From the NCBI GenBank assembly GCA_910583885.1, contig CAJUAC010000031.1, positions 1-29,240 on the forward strand: a stretch of 29,240 nucleotides of DNA, given 5' to 3'. Below the pieces are notes generated by a model, which did not search any database, had not been told where the DNA came from, and saw only the letters and a list, made by a program, of their open reading frames with translations. Below, piece by piece: positions 21,604-29,240 of the stretch (within the stretch, counting starts at the first letter, position 1; every line of letters starts with the position of its first letter). Both the position numbers and the translations under genes were made by a program. The stretch comes from an uncultured Oscillospiraceae bacterium. Its GTDB lineage: Bacteria > Bacillota > Clostridia > Oscillospirales > Oscillospiraceae.

Positions 21604-21779
21604 CAGACTGTCCTCGTTTCATCATTCCAAGTTCTCCTGTGAGCAGGGCATAGGGAACATCACGCGCAGGCAGCTGAAAAATGTTTGTATTTCTCAGTTA
21701 CTGTCCGTATTTTCGGACGATAGATGTGATATCCTTTATTCAGAAGCAGCGGAAACGCATCTGGAAAGGAGCATCGTTT

Positions 21780-21881
21780 ATGAAGGGATATTACAATAAC
21801 AGCGGTTACATGGGGTATGTAGAGGGCCGGTGGGTACTGTTTGCCTGTGAGCAGGATTATACGGAGTACATGGAGGAATAA
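21780..21881 (+). CDS. 33-aa aromatic-rich microprotein
   Basis: A very short gene: ATG at 21780 with AAAGGAG nine bases upstream. It encodes 33 residues starting MKGYYNNSGYMGYVEGRW and ending with an EQDYTEYMEE tail; about eight residues are Tyr or Trp. I recall similar 'MKGYYN...GYxGYV...FAxExDYxEYM' microproteins as uncharacterised genes in gut clostridia, which I cannot confirm here. An inverted repeat GTCCG/CGGAC (21703-21718) and a possible promoter (TTGTAT, 17 bases, TATTTT) lie upstream. Function unknown; not secreted by sequence. Confidence 0.65.
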   Translation: MKGYYNNSGYMGYVEGRWVLFACEQDYTEYMEE

Positions 21882-21900
21882 GCAGGGGAGGGCCCTGCCC

Positions 21901-22395
21901 TCAGCTGTATTCCTTGCCCAGCCGCTTGTACATCGTCTTTTTCACCGCCCGCAGGATGTTCTCATAGCCGGTGCAGCGGCACAGGTGGCCACTGAGGAGC
22001 TTACGCAGCTCCTCGTCCGAGTACTCCCTGCCGCTCTCCAGGATCTCCACGGCAGTCATAATAAACCCCGGTGTACAGAACCCGCATTGGATGGCGGCCT
22101 CGTCAATAAACGCCTGCTGGATGTCCGACAGCTCCCCGTTGGGGCCCAGCAGGCCCTCCACAGTGCGGATGGACTTGCCGTCCGCCCAAACAGCCAGGTA
22201 CAGGCAGGAGTTAAAGCACGCCCCGTCAATGATGACATTGCAGGCCCCGCACTCCCCCACCTCGCAGCCTTTTTTCACACTGGTCAGCTGGAAATCGTTG
22301 CGGAGCATGTCTGTCAGGGATGCCCGCACATCCACCATCTGTTCCACATCCCTGCCGTTAATCTTACAGCGGATCAATTTGTATTGTGCGCTCAT
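21901..22395 (-). CDS. xdhC: Xanthine dehydrogenase family, iron-sulfur subunit
   Basis: A 164-residue electron-transfer subunit with two [2Fe-2S] clusters. The plant-type ferredoxin domain has CEVGECGAC with Cys44, 49 and 52 plus Cys64. The helical C-terminal domain has CGFC (104-107) and LCRC (139 and 141). It takes electrons from the molybdenum site toward FAD. The start ATG overlaps the XdhB stop by four bases (ATGA). Subunit size and order match the E. coli XdhABC type (family knowledge). Confidence 0.94.
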   Translation of the reverse strand: MSAQYKLIRCKINGRDVEQMVDVRASLTDMLRNDFQLTSVKKGCEVGECGACNVIIDGACFNSCLYLAVWADGKSIRTVEGLLGPNGELSDIQQAFIDEAAIQCGFCTPGFIMTAVEILESGREYSDEELRKLLSGHLCRCTGYENILRAVKKTMYKRLGKEYS

Positions 22396-23276
22396 GCGAT
22401 TACACCTCCCGCCAGCTTACTGGATTCCACCAGGCACCGCTTGGCCATCTCCACAGCGATATGCTCCCGGAAGTCCTTGCTGGCCCGCCAGCTGTCCCGG
22501 GGATGGATATCCTCCAGCACTGCTGCCGCAAAAGCCTCCACGGTTCCGCTTGTCAGCGCCTGCCCCGCTGCCGCCGCCTCGGCGGCGGGGGCGCGCATGG
22601 GGATAGGGCCAGCCACACCGTAGGCGATCCGGGCACGTTGGATGGTCCGCTTGTCCTCGCTAAGCACCACGTTCACGGAGCAGCCGGTGGTGGCAATATC
22701 CATCGCATGGCGCATGGCGTACTTGATATAGTGCCCGTGACAGCCCGTATAGCTCTCTTTGGGGATGAGGATGGCGGTCTGGATCTCATCCGGGCGGAGG
22801 TCCACCTTTCCGGCGGAGAGGTAGAAGTCCTGGATAGGGATGCGCCGCACGCCGTCCGCCCCTGTCAGCTCTACGATGGCATCCCAGGCAAAGAGGGTGG
22901 AGGCGGAGTCTGCACTGGTCACGCCATTGCAGGTATTGCCGCCGATGGTGCCCGCATTGCGGATCTGGGGCCCGCCCACCATGTCCACCGCTTCGCCCAG
23001 TACGTTGATGTATTCCTGAATAATAGGGTTCCGGGTGATGGCGGTGAAGCAGGTGAGGGAACCGATGCGGATGTTTCCCTCCCCGTCAATGGATACGCCC
23101 CGCAGCCCGTCAATCCCGAAAATGGAGATCAGCTCCGCCCCGGCCCGTTTGCCCTCCCGCATCTGCACCAGCACATCCGTGCCCCCTGCGATGATCTGGG
23201 CCTGGGGATGCTCCAGCCGCAGGCGCACCGCGTCCTGGACAGAGCCGGCCTCATATAACGCTTTGATATCGTACAT
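22392..23276 (-). CDS. xdhB: Xanthine dehydrogenase family, FAD subunit
   Basis: A 294-residue FAD-binding subunit (CoxM/XdhB type). The FAD loop IIAGGTDVLVQMREG lies near residues 30-45, and the second FAD motif 'RNAGTIGGNTCNGVTSADSA' near 106-125. The C-terminal CO-dehydrogenase-flavoprotein domain follows. It probably passes electrons to NAD+ or another acceptor. The ATG has AGGAGG ten bases upstream. About 180 bases containing repeat copy B separate it from xdhA. Confidence 0.93.
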   Translation of the reverse strand: MYDIKALYEAGSVQDAVRLRLEHPQAQIIAGGTDVLVQMREGKRAGAELISIFGIDGLRGVSIDGEGNIRIGSLTCFTAITRNPIIQEYINVLGEAVDMVGGPQIRNAGTIGGNTCNGVTSADSASTLFAWDAIVELTGADGVRRIPIQDFYLSAGKVDLRPDEIQTAILIPKESYTGCHGHYIKYAMRHAMDIATTGCSVNVVLSEDKRTIQRARIAYGVAGPIPMRAPAAEAAAAGQALTSGTVEAFAAAVLEDIHPRDSWRASKDFREHIAVEMAKRCLVESSKLAGGVIA

Positions 23277-23292
23277 ATACCATCTACCTCCT

Positions 23293-23458
23293 GGTATCCA
23301 TTCTTTTCTTTGTGAACAAAGAAAAGAATCAAAAGAAAAATGTTACCCGCAAAGCATCCGCTTTGCTGTTGTATTTGATAATAGGACGCAAGCAAGGCGG
23401 ATGCCTTGCGTAAAAATTCTTTTTGATTCTTTTTCTTTTAAGAAAAAGAATGTCCGCC
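23293..23458 (-). repeat. Branched intergenic repeat, copy B
   Basis: Read on minus, the element starts on the base after the xdhA stop codon with GGCGGACATTC. It has a 12-bp hairpin (23451-23440 with 23437-23426), a central region that forms GCAAGG/CCTTGC and GCAAAG/CTTTGC hairpins joined by GCGGATGC/GCATCCGC, and a 13-bp hairpin (23329-23317 with 23312-23300). The layout, length and opening sequence match copy A at 11508, with a degraded far end (GGATACC). Confidence 0.8.
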
Positions 23459-25747
23459 CTACAGCAGCCCCGCCTGTTTGAACGCCGCAAACAGCACATG
23501 GGGCGTCATAGGCGCGCTGTTGAGGGCCACGCCGGTGGCCTGCAAAATAGCATTGCGGATGGCCGGGGCCGGGGAGCAGGCCGGGGGCTCCCCCAGGGCC
23601 TTGGTGCCGTATGGGCTGGTGGGTTCCGGGTTCTCCACGAACTCCGCCCGCAGATGGGGGTGGTCCATGAAGGTGGAGAGCTTGTAGTCCAGCAGGTTAT
23701 TGTTGAGGGGGCGGCCCGTCCTTTCATCAAAGAGCAGCTGCTCGCTCAGGCCGTAGCCAATGCCCATGGACATGCCGCCGTGGACCTGGGCCTCCGCCAG
23801 CGCGGGGTTGATGAGCCTGCCGCAGTCGTGGACATTGACAATATCCAGCAGCTTCACCTGGCACAGGGGGACGTCTACCTCCACCTCCGCAAAGGTACAG
23901 CCGAAGGAGTAGGCGTTGTTCTTGATCTGGTAGGTACTCTCGGCGGTGATGTGCTGGGAGTGGGTGAGGCTGTAGAGGGCCTCGGTGGCCAGCTCGCCCA
24001 GGCCCATCAGCTCCCGGCCATCGGTGATGCGGATAATCTTCCCGTCAATGAGATCCAGGTTTTCCTTGGCCTGCCGGGTCAGCTCCACGGCGCAGGACAG
24101 GATTTTATCCCGCAGCAGTTCCCCGGTCTGGCGCAGGGCGAAGCCGCCCACGTAGGTCTGCCGGGAGGCGTAGGCCCCGGTACCGAAGGGGGTGAGATCC
24201 GTATCCTGGGTGGACACCATATGTACATCCGCAAAGGGGATGCCGATGGCGTCAGCAGCCATCTGGGCGAAGGCGGTGTCACAGCCCTGGCCGATCTCTG
24301 TTTCGCCGGTCTGGACCTGGACGGAACCGTCCTGGTTGAGCACCATCCGACAGGAGCAGGACTCCAGGGAGATGGGCCACACGGCGGTGTTGTACCAGAA
24401 CAGCGCCATGCCGATCCCACGGCGCACCGGGCCGGACTGGTTCTGGTAGTCCTGCCGCTTCTGCTGGTAGCCGATGGCGGCCATGCCCCGGTCCATCACC
24501 TGGCGGAAGCTGTCAAAATAGTTCTCATTTTTGCTGAAAGCGTCCACATAGCCCTGGGGCATTGCCACTTGCCGGCGGTACTCCACCGGGTCCCGGCCCA
24601 GGGCCCTCGCCACGTCATCCAGATGGGCCTCGCCGGCCCACATGGCTTGGGGGATGCCATAGCCCCGCATGGCCCCGGCGGCTGGCTTGTTGGTAAACAC
24701 CGTCCAGGCGTCGCCCTCCACGTTGGGACAGGGGTAGATCTGGGGGAAAGCCCCCATCCCCTTGGCCGCAATGCCGTGGCCGTGGGAGGCATAGGCCCCC
24801 TGATTGGAGAAGCACTCGATTTTCCGGGCCGCGAAGGTCCCGTCTGGCCGGACATAGGAGATGATATGGGTACGGATGGCGTGGCGGACCCGGTTGTTGA
24901 CAAAGGTTTCCTCCCGGGCGCAGTCGATTTTCACCAGCTGCCCGCCCAGCTGGGTGGTCAGCCAGGCGCACAGGGGCTCATAGAGGGCGTCCTGTTTGTT
25001 GCCGAAGCCACCGCCGATGTAGGGCTTGATAATCCGGATCTTCCCCCAGGGGAGACCCAGGGCCTGGCCGCACACCCGGCGGATGATATGGGGGATCTGG
25101 GTGGAGGAAGTGACAACGATCCGCCCTCCCTCCATGTGGGCGGTACAGATATGGTTCTCGATGTGGCAGTGCTGGACGGTAGGGGTATCATACCAGCCCT
25201 CTACCTTGATGAGGCCCGGCTCCTGGCTGGCGGCCTCGTAGCTGCCGTTCCGGATTTGGGTGTGGCCCAGCACGTTGCCGGGATAGTTTTCGTGGAGCTG
25301 GGGCGCATCGGGAGCCATGGCCTCCTGCGCGTCCAGCACAAAGGGGAGTTCCTCATAGTGTACCTGCACCAGCCGTGCGGCCTGGGCAGCGGCCACCTCA
25401 TCCCGGGCCACCACAACGGCGACATCGTCGCCGTAAAAGCGCACATGGCGGGACAGCAGCAGCCGGTCGGCCACATCCTGATGGTGGGGGTCCGTGGACC
25501 AGGGGTGCCCGGCGGTAGGGAAATAGTACTCCGGCACGTCGAAACAGGTGAAAATCTTGACCACGCCGGGGACGCGTTCCGCCTCCGCCGTGTCAACCGC
25601 CGTCACCAGGCCATGGGCCACGGTGGAATGGATCAGGCGGGTGGCCAGGGCATTCCGGCCGCACAGGTCATCGGTGTATTTCGCACGGCCCGCCGCCTTA
25701 TCAAAGGCGTCTACGCGGGTCTTGCTCTGGCCTACGCTTTTGCTCAT
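23459..25747 (-). CDS. xdhA: Xanthine dehydrogenase family, molybdenum subunit
   Basis: A 762-residue molybdopterin-binding hydroxylase subunit. Seen: GGGFGNK (245-251), GAMRGYGIPQAMW (358-370), GETEIGQGCDTAF (481-493), the 'SMGIGYGLSEQ' segment (660-670), and LGEPP (718-722) with the catalytic Glu720. It closely follows E. coli XdhA in motifs and size. It probably hydroxylates a purine such as hypoxanthine or xanthine, but related enzymes act on other N-heterocycles. No frameshift or in-frame stop is seen. ATG 25747 has AGGAGG ten bases upstream. It heads a minus-strand xdhA-xdhB-xdhC operon with MocA encoded nearby. Confidence 0.95.
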   Translation of the reverse strand: MSKSVGQSKTRVDAFDKAAGRAKYTDDLCGRNALATRLIHSTVAHGLVTAVDTAEAERVPGVVKIFTCFDVPEYYFPTAGHPWSTDPHHQDVADRLLLSRHVRFYGDDVAVVVARDEVAAAQAARLVQVHYEELPFVLDAQEAMAPDAPQLHENYPGNVLGHTQIRNGSYEAASQEPGLIKVEGWYDTPTVQHCHIENHICTAHMEGGRIVVTSSTQIPHIIRRVCGQALGLPWGKIRIIKPYIGGGFGNKQDALYEPLCAWLTTQLGGQLVKIDCAREETFVNNRVRHAIRTHIISYVRPDGTFAARKIECFSNQGAYASHGHGIAAKGMGAFPQIYPCPNVEGDAWTVFTNKPAAGAMRGYGIPQAMWAGEAHLDDVARALGRDPVEYRRQVAMPQGYVDAFSKNENYFDSFRQVMDRGMAAIGYQQKRQDYQNQSGPVRRGIGMALFWYNTAVWPISLESCSCRMVLNQDGSVQVQTGETEIGQGCDTAFAQMAADAIGIPFADVHMVSTQDTDLTPFGTGAYASRQTYVGGFALRQTGELLRDKILSCAVELTRQAKENLDLIDGKIIRITDGRELMGLGELATEALYSLTHSQHITAESTYQIKNNAYSFGCTFAEVEVDVPLCQVKLLDIVNVHDCGRLINPALAEAQVHGGMSMGIGYGLSEQLLFDERTGRPLNNNLLDYKLSTFMDHPHLRAEFVENPEPTSPYGTKALGEPPACSPAPAIRNAILQATGVALNSAPMTPHVLFAAFKQAGLL

Positions 25748-25829
25748 TGGGCATCAGCCTCCTGTCTGTCGGGTGGTTGGGGTTGGTAAAAGGCACAGAA
25801 AATGTATGCTGTCCATTTTGATTGTTGTT

Positions 25830-25858
25830 ATGATACCACAAAAACAGGGAGTTGTACA
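25830..25858 (-). promoter_or_regulatory. Candidate promoter of xdhABC
   Basis: On minus, TGTACA (25858-25853), a 17-base spacer and TATCAT (25835-25830). The -35 is a 4/6 match, so it may need an activator. Confidence 0.5.
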
Positions 25859-25901
25859 GGGGAAACACGTTCCTATTTTGAGAATCCGGCCTGCCGCAGG
25901 C

Positions 25902-25930
25902 TTGCAGCGGGATGGAAAGGGTGGTATAGT
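25902..25930 (+). promoter_or_regulatory. Promoter of the GNAT-mocA unit
   Basis: A -35 TTGCAG (25902-25907), a 17-base spacer and -10 TATAGT (25925-25930), about 30 bases before the GNAT start. Confidence 0.75.
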
Positions 25931-25960
25931 AGATGGAAATAGTCACTGGGAGGGATGGAT

Positions 25961-26470
25961 ATGGGAGTCCGGCTGGCTGTGATGGCCGACCTGCCGCAGA
26001 TCCAGGCGGTGTACACCGGCATCATTGAGCAGATGGAGCGGGACGGCATCCGGATTTGGGATGAGATCTACCCCAACGAATTTTTTGCCGCAGACATCGA
26101 ACAGCAACAGCTCTATGTACTCGAGCGCGGTGGGATTGCCGGGGCATTCGCCCTGTGCGCCGAGGACCCAGGGGAGGAACAGGTTGCCTGGGCGGAGCGC
26201 GGCGGCAAGGCGCGCTATCTCAACCGGCTGGGGGTTGGCGCCCACTGCCTGCGGCAGGGGCTGGGGCGTCTCCTGCTTGGGGAGGCGGAGCGGCTGACGC
26301 GGGAAAATGGAGCGGCGTATCTGCGCCTGTTTGTGGTGGACAGCAATCGCCCGGCCATCCGGCTCTATGAGACCTCCGGTTTCCAGCGGATGCCGGGGAG
26401 CTTTGACAAAACCCTGGACGACGGCACGGCGCTGCATGAATTCGCCTACGAAAAACGGGTTGCCGGGTGA
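25961..26470 (+). CDS. GNAT-family N-acetyltransferase
   Basis: A 169-residue single-domain acetyltransferase. The acetyl-CoA loop is visible as RQGLGRLLL within the longer 'RLGVGAHCLRQGLGRLLL' segment. It is followed by 'YLRLFVVDSNRPAIRLYETS', the usual helix and strand ending in the NxxAxxLYExxGF motif. The acceptor is unknown. ATG 25961 is preferred because GGGAGG is seven to eight bases upstream; ATG 25955 is too close. It lies 58 bases before the MocA-like gene and divergent from xdhA. Confidence 0.88.
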   Translation: MGVRLAVMADLPQIQAVYTGIIEQMERDGIRIWDEIYPNEFFAADIEQQQLYVLERGGIAGAFALCAEDPGEEQVAWAERGGKARYLNRLGVGAHCLRQGLGRLLLGEAERLTRENGAAYLRLFVVDSNRPAIRLYETSGFQRMPGSFDKTLDDGTALHEFAYEKRVAG

Positions 26471-26527
26471 GTGCATGGCCTGCCCAGGGCGCGGGCATAC
26501 TACAGCCAGGAAATGGGGGCGTAGCGG

Positions 26528-27112
26528 ATGGAAATTGGATGTGTGGTGATGGCCGCTGGGGATGCCCGGCGGTTTGGGGAGAACAAGCTTGCCATGGAGG
26601 TAGGCGGACGGACCCTGGTCCGCCGCGCCCTGGAGGCGGTGCCTGGGGAGGCGTTCCGCACGGTGGCGGTGGTGACGCAGTATCCGGAGGTGGAGGCGCT
26701 GGCGGAGGGGTTCGGGTTCCTTCCGGTGCGCAACCCGCACCCGGACTGGGGCATCAGCCACACCATCCGGCTGGGGCTGGAGGCCCTGGGGGAGGTGGAT
26801 GCGGCGCTGTTCCTGGTCTCCGACCAGCCGCTGCTGCGGCGGGAGACGATAGCGGCAGAGGTGGCCTTTTTCCGCCGCCATCCGGACAAGCTGGTGGGTC
26901 TGGGGCATGACGGCGTGCGGGGCAACCCCTGTATTTTCCCACGGCAGTACTTCCCAGAGCTGTTGGAGCTGCGGGAGGATCACGGCGGCAGCAGTGTCAT
27001 CCGGCGGCACGAGAAGGAGCTGCTTCTCTTCGAGGTGCCGGCCTGTGAGCTGGAGGATATAGACACCCCCTGCGCACTGCACGCTATGCGGGAGCGGCGG
27101 GAGCTCGTGTAA
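26528..27112 (+). CDS. mocA: MocA-like molybdenum-cofactor cytidylyltransferase
   Basis: A 194-residue nucleotidyltransferase of the MobA/MocA group. The nucleotide loop MAAGDARRFGENK (8-20), SDQP (98-101), GNP (132-134) and DIDTP (178-181 region) fit MocA, which joins CMP to molybdopterin to make the cytosine dinucleotide cofactor used by hydroxylases. Its place opposite xdhABC supports maturation of that enzyme. A general NTP transferase is the alternative. The ribosome site before ATG 26528 is weak (GGGGG). Confidence 0.87.
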   Translation: MEIGCVVMAAGDARRFGENKLAMEVGGRTLVRRALEAVPGEAFRTVAVVTQYPEVEALAEGFGFLPVRNPHPDWGISHTIRLGLEALGEVDAALFLVSDQPLLRRETIAAEVAFFRRHPDKLVGLGHDGVRGNPCIFPRQYFPELLELREDHGGSSVIRRHEKELLLFEVPACELEDIDTPCALHAMRERRELV

Positions 27113-27141
27113 AAGGGCGTAATCGCCAAGCTTTAATAGGC

Positions 27142-27176
27142 AGAGGGCCGGAGGAAATTCCTCCGGCCCTCTTGGG
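27142..27176 (+). terminator. Terminator after mocA
   Basis: AGAGGGCCGGAG (27142-27153) pairs with CTCCGGCCCTCT (27161-27172); the stem may close further. TTGGGTTTCTT follows. It may also stop minus-strand transcription from the nifJ-like gene. Confidence 0.75.
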
Positions 27177-27184
27177 TTTCTTCC

Positions 27185-27255
27185 TATACGCGAAACAAGG
27201 TTTCACATATTCAGTTCTTTTGATCCTTTTCTTTCAAGAAAAGGATGTTCACCAC
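27185..27255 (-). repeat. Branched intergenic repeat, copy C (partial)
   Basis: Read on minus from just after the oxidoreductase stop codon: a short lead GTGGTGAAC, then the hairpin ATCCTTTTCTT with AAGAAAAGGAT (27246-27223), CAAAAGAACT, and a GAAAC/GTTTC hairpin (27204-27192). These correspond to the first half of copies A and B. The second half is missing; the mocA terminator lies there. Confidence 0.65.
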
Positions 27256-29240
27256 TTAAGCCTTATAGAGGTCGATGAGCTTCATCAGATGCTCATAACG
27301 CTCCTTGGCAGCAGCCTCGTTCTTGGCGAACAGGACCTCGGCGCGCTCGGGGAACTCGCGGGTCAGGCGGGCATAGCGGGCCTCGTTCATCAGGAACTCC
27401 TGATAGCCGCCGGCGGGAGCCTTGCTGTCCAGGGTGAAGGGGTTCTTGCCCTCGGCAGCCAGGGCGGGATTGAAGCGGAACAGGTTCCAGTAGCCGCACT
27501 CAACGGCCTTCTTCATCTCCTTCTGGCAGTTCATCATGCCGCCCTTGATGGAGTGCATCTCGCAGGGGGCGTAGCCGATGATGAGGGAGGGGCCGTGATA
27601 GGCCTCGGCCTCGGCAATGGCCTTGAGGGTCTGAGCGGTGTTGGCGCCCATGGCCACCTGGGCCACGTACACATAGCCGTACTGCATGGCGATCTCGCTC
27701 AGGCTCTTCTTCTTCATCTCCTTACCGGCTGCGGCGAACTGCGCCACCTGGCCGATGTTGGAGGCCTTGGAGGCCTGGCCGCCGGTGTTGGAGTAGACCT
27801 CGGTATCGAAGACGAACACGTTGACATCCTCGCCGGAGGCCAGAACGTGATCCAGGCCGCCGTAGCCGATGTCGTAGGCCCAGCCGTCGCCGCCGAAGAT
27901 CCACACGCTCTTCTTGTTCAGGTACTCCTTCTTGGAGAGGATGGACGCAACCAGCTTGCAGGCGTCGCAGTCGCAGAACTTTGCGCCGCTGGCCTTCAGC
28001 TGCTGGGCGTGGGCAGCCATCTCGGGGGCCTTGTCGCCAAAGACGTTCTTGGCCTCGGGGCTGGAGGTGAAGGCAACCACCTCGTCCACGGTGCAGATGC
28101 CGGCCTCCAGGGCGGCAACATACGCCTTGCTAGCCTCCTGGTTGGCCTCGCCGTCCTCCATGGTATCCAGCCACTTCTGGGCGGCCTCCTTCAGGGCGGG
28201 GACAGTCCACTCAATGGCGATCAGCTTCTTGGTGTCCTCAGCCAGGGCATTGCGGATGGCCTTCTGGCCGACGAACATACCCAGGCCGTGCTCAGCGTTG
28301 TCCTCGAACAGGGAGTTGCACCATGCGGGACCCTTGCCCTCGCTGTTGGTGCAGTAGGGGCTGGTGGCAGCGGGGCCGCCCCAGATGGAGGAACAGCCGG
28401 TGGCGTTGGAGATATACATCCGGTCGCCAAACAGCTGGGTGACGAGACGGGCATAGCTGGTCTCGGCGCAGCCGGCGCAGGAGCCGGAGAACTCCAGGTA
28501 GGGCTGCTTGAACTGGCTGCCCTTGACGGTGTTGTCCTGCATGTCGGCCTTGGGAGCGGTCTTGACCAGGTAATCCCAGACCTTGGCCTGCTCGGCCTGG
28601 CTCTCCTGGGGCACCATCTTGATGGCCTTCTCCTTGGCAAGGCAGGCCTCCACGCACACGCCGCAGCCCATGCAGTCCAGGGGGCTGACGCCGATGGCGT
28701 AGGTGTACACGCCCTTGCCCTTGCCGGCCTTGACGGGAGAGGTCTTGATGCCCTCGGGGGCGTTCTTGACCTCGTCCTCAGTCAGGGCGAAAGTGCGGAT
28801 AGTGGCATGGGGGCAGACATAGGAGCAGGTGTTGCACTGGATGCACTTCTCAGGATCCCAGGTGGGGACGCTGACGGCCACGCCGCGCTTCTCATAGGCG
28901 GCAGCGCCCAGCTCGAACTGGCCGTCCACATGGGGCATGAACACGGAAACAGGCAGGCTGTCGCCGTCCATGCGGCCCACGGGCTCCAGGATATCCTTGA
29001 CCATAGTGACCAGCTCGGCCTTGCCGGACAGGTCGTGGCCAGCCTTGGCGTCCACAGCGTTGGCCCAGTCGGCGGGCACGTCGATCTTGGTGAAGGCGGT
29101 AGCGCCGGCGTCAATGGCCTCATGGTTCATCTTCACCACGTCCTCGCCCTTCTTGGAGTAGGACTTGGTGGCGGCGTCCTTCATATACTGGATGGCCTGC
29201 TCCTGGGGCATGACCTTGGCCAGGGTGAAGAAGGCGGACT
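27256..29240 (-). CDS. nifJ: Pyruvate:ferredoxin oxidoreductase, C-terminal part (5' end outside window)
   Basis: The frame is open to base 29240, giving about 660 C-terminal residues of a roughly 1170-residue PFOR. It converts pyruvate, CoA and oxidised ferredoxin to acetyl-CoA, CO2 and reduced ferredoxin in the cytoplasm. Two ferredoxin-like clusters are present: CIQCNTCSYVCP and CMGCGVCVEAC. The TPP and C-terminal domain has SGSCAGCAETSY, ATGCSSIWGG and FGGDGWAYDIGYGGLDHV, and 'DTEVYSNTGGQASKASNIGQ'. The Met at 29211 is internal, not the start. A branched repeat follows its stop. Confidence 0.96.
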   Translation of the reverse strand, partial: SAFFTLAKVMPQEQAIQYMKDAATKSYSKKGEDVVKMNHEAIDAGATAFTKIDVPADWANAVDAKAGHDLSGKAELVTMVKDILEPVGRMDGDSLPVSVFMPHVDGQFELGAAAYEKRGVAVSVPTWDPEKCIQCNTCSYVCPHATIRTFALTEDEVKNAPEGIKTSPVKAGKGKGVYTYAIGVSPLDCMGCGVCVEACLAKEKAIKMVPQESQAEQAKVWDYLVKTAPKADMQDNTVKGSQFKQPYLEFSGSCAGCAETSYARLVTQLFGDRMYISNATGCSSIWGGPAATSPYCTNSEGKGPAWCNSLFEDNAEHGLGMFVGQKAIRNALAEDTKKLIAIEWTVPALKEAAQKWLDTMEDGEANQEASKAYVAALEAGICTVDEVVAFTSSPEAKNVFGDKAPEMAAHAQQLKASGAKFCDCDACKLVASILSKKEYLNKKSVWIFGGDGWAYDIGYGGLDHVLASGEDVNVFVFDTEVYSNTGGQASKASNIGQVAQFAAAGKEMKKKSLSEIAMQYGYVYVAQVAMGANTAQTLKAIAEAEAYHGPSLIIGYAPCEMHSIKGGMMNCQKEMKKAVECGYWNLFRFNPALAAEGKNPFTLDSKAPAGGYQEFLMNEARYARLTREFPERAEVLFAKNEAAAKERYEHLMKLIDLYKA

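Noticed and set aside
21703..21718. GTCCG/CGGAC repeat as a terminator or operator of the microprotein gene
   Set aside because: The arms are only five bases, too short to call with confidence; it is mentioned only as context.
23423..25789. 788-codon plus-strand ORF opposite xdhA
   Set aside because: It mirrors xdhA almost end to end. It has low-complexity Gly/His/Val composition, no ribosome site and no recognisable domain. In GC-rich genes such antisense ORFs are expected.
29209..29211. Met at 29211 as the start of the PFOR gene
   Set aside because: The frame continues upstream to the window edge with PFOR-like residues (SAFFTLAKV), and no ribosome site precedes this ATG.

Overview
The window is a GC-rich (roughly 60%), densely packed chromosomal segment of a spore-forming, anaerobic Firmicute. 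The best fit is a gut Oscillospiraceae relative (Flavonifractor, Intestinimonas or Lawsonibacter-like), which is an inference from protein style. The supporting genes are an alpha/beta-type small acid-soluble spore protein, a CIRCE/HrcA-type heat-shock operator, pyruvate:ferredoxin oxidoreductase, acetate kinase, a biotin-dependent sodium-pump decarboxylase and a molybdenum hydroxylase. No tRNA, rRNA, CRISPR array, transposase or integrase was seen.

Layout. (1) 1-919: 5' part of clpB (minus) behind a perfect CIRCE element. (2) 1165-1965: a small AT-richer accessory patch with a ribbon-helix-helix protein, an unknown 47-aa protein and a DUF6809-like protein. (3) 2051-4996: an AgrC/AgrA-like two-component system. 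Just downstream lie two LytTR-type direct repeats 21 bp apart and two small genes, one membrane and one DUF6440-like, that it probably switches on. (4) 5177-7486 (minus): a polar amino-acid ABC importer whose binding protein appears circularly permuted. (5) 7885-9246: a split-SLH surface protein and a small membrane protein. (6) 9445-13168: sodium-translocating oxaloacetate decarboxylase operon (gamma, separate biotin carrier, beta, alpha), interrupted by a branched intergenic repeat. (7) 13436-13630: SASP gene behind a leader that can form an SD-blocking pseudoknot. (8) 13702-15766 (minus): RsiV/DUF3298-like lipoprotein and TmcAL. (9) 15839-21301: acetate kinase, an SDR reductase, then phenylacetate-CoA ligase, tandem-ACT protein and an aminotransferase. 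(10) 21352-21881: zinc-ribbon membrane protein and a 33-aa microprotein. (11) 21901-25747 (minus): xdhABC, followed on plus by a GNAT and a MocA-like cytidylyltransferase. (12) 27256-29240 (minus): 3' part of pyruvate:ferredoxin oxidoreductase.

Together the metabolic genes suggest fermentation of amino acids, organic acids and purines. Amino acids enter by the ABC importer and are transaminated. 2-Oxo acids are oxidised by ferredoxin-linked enzymes to acyl-CoA. Acetyl-phosphate yields ATP through AckA. Oxaloacetate decarboxylation charges a sodium gradient.

The most unusual signals are the permuted binding protein, a family of hairpin-rich repeats that start at stop codons (three copies), the SASP leader pseudoknot, and the LytTR-controlled small-protein pair.
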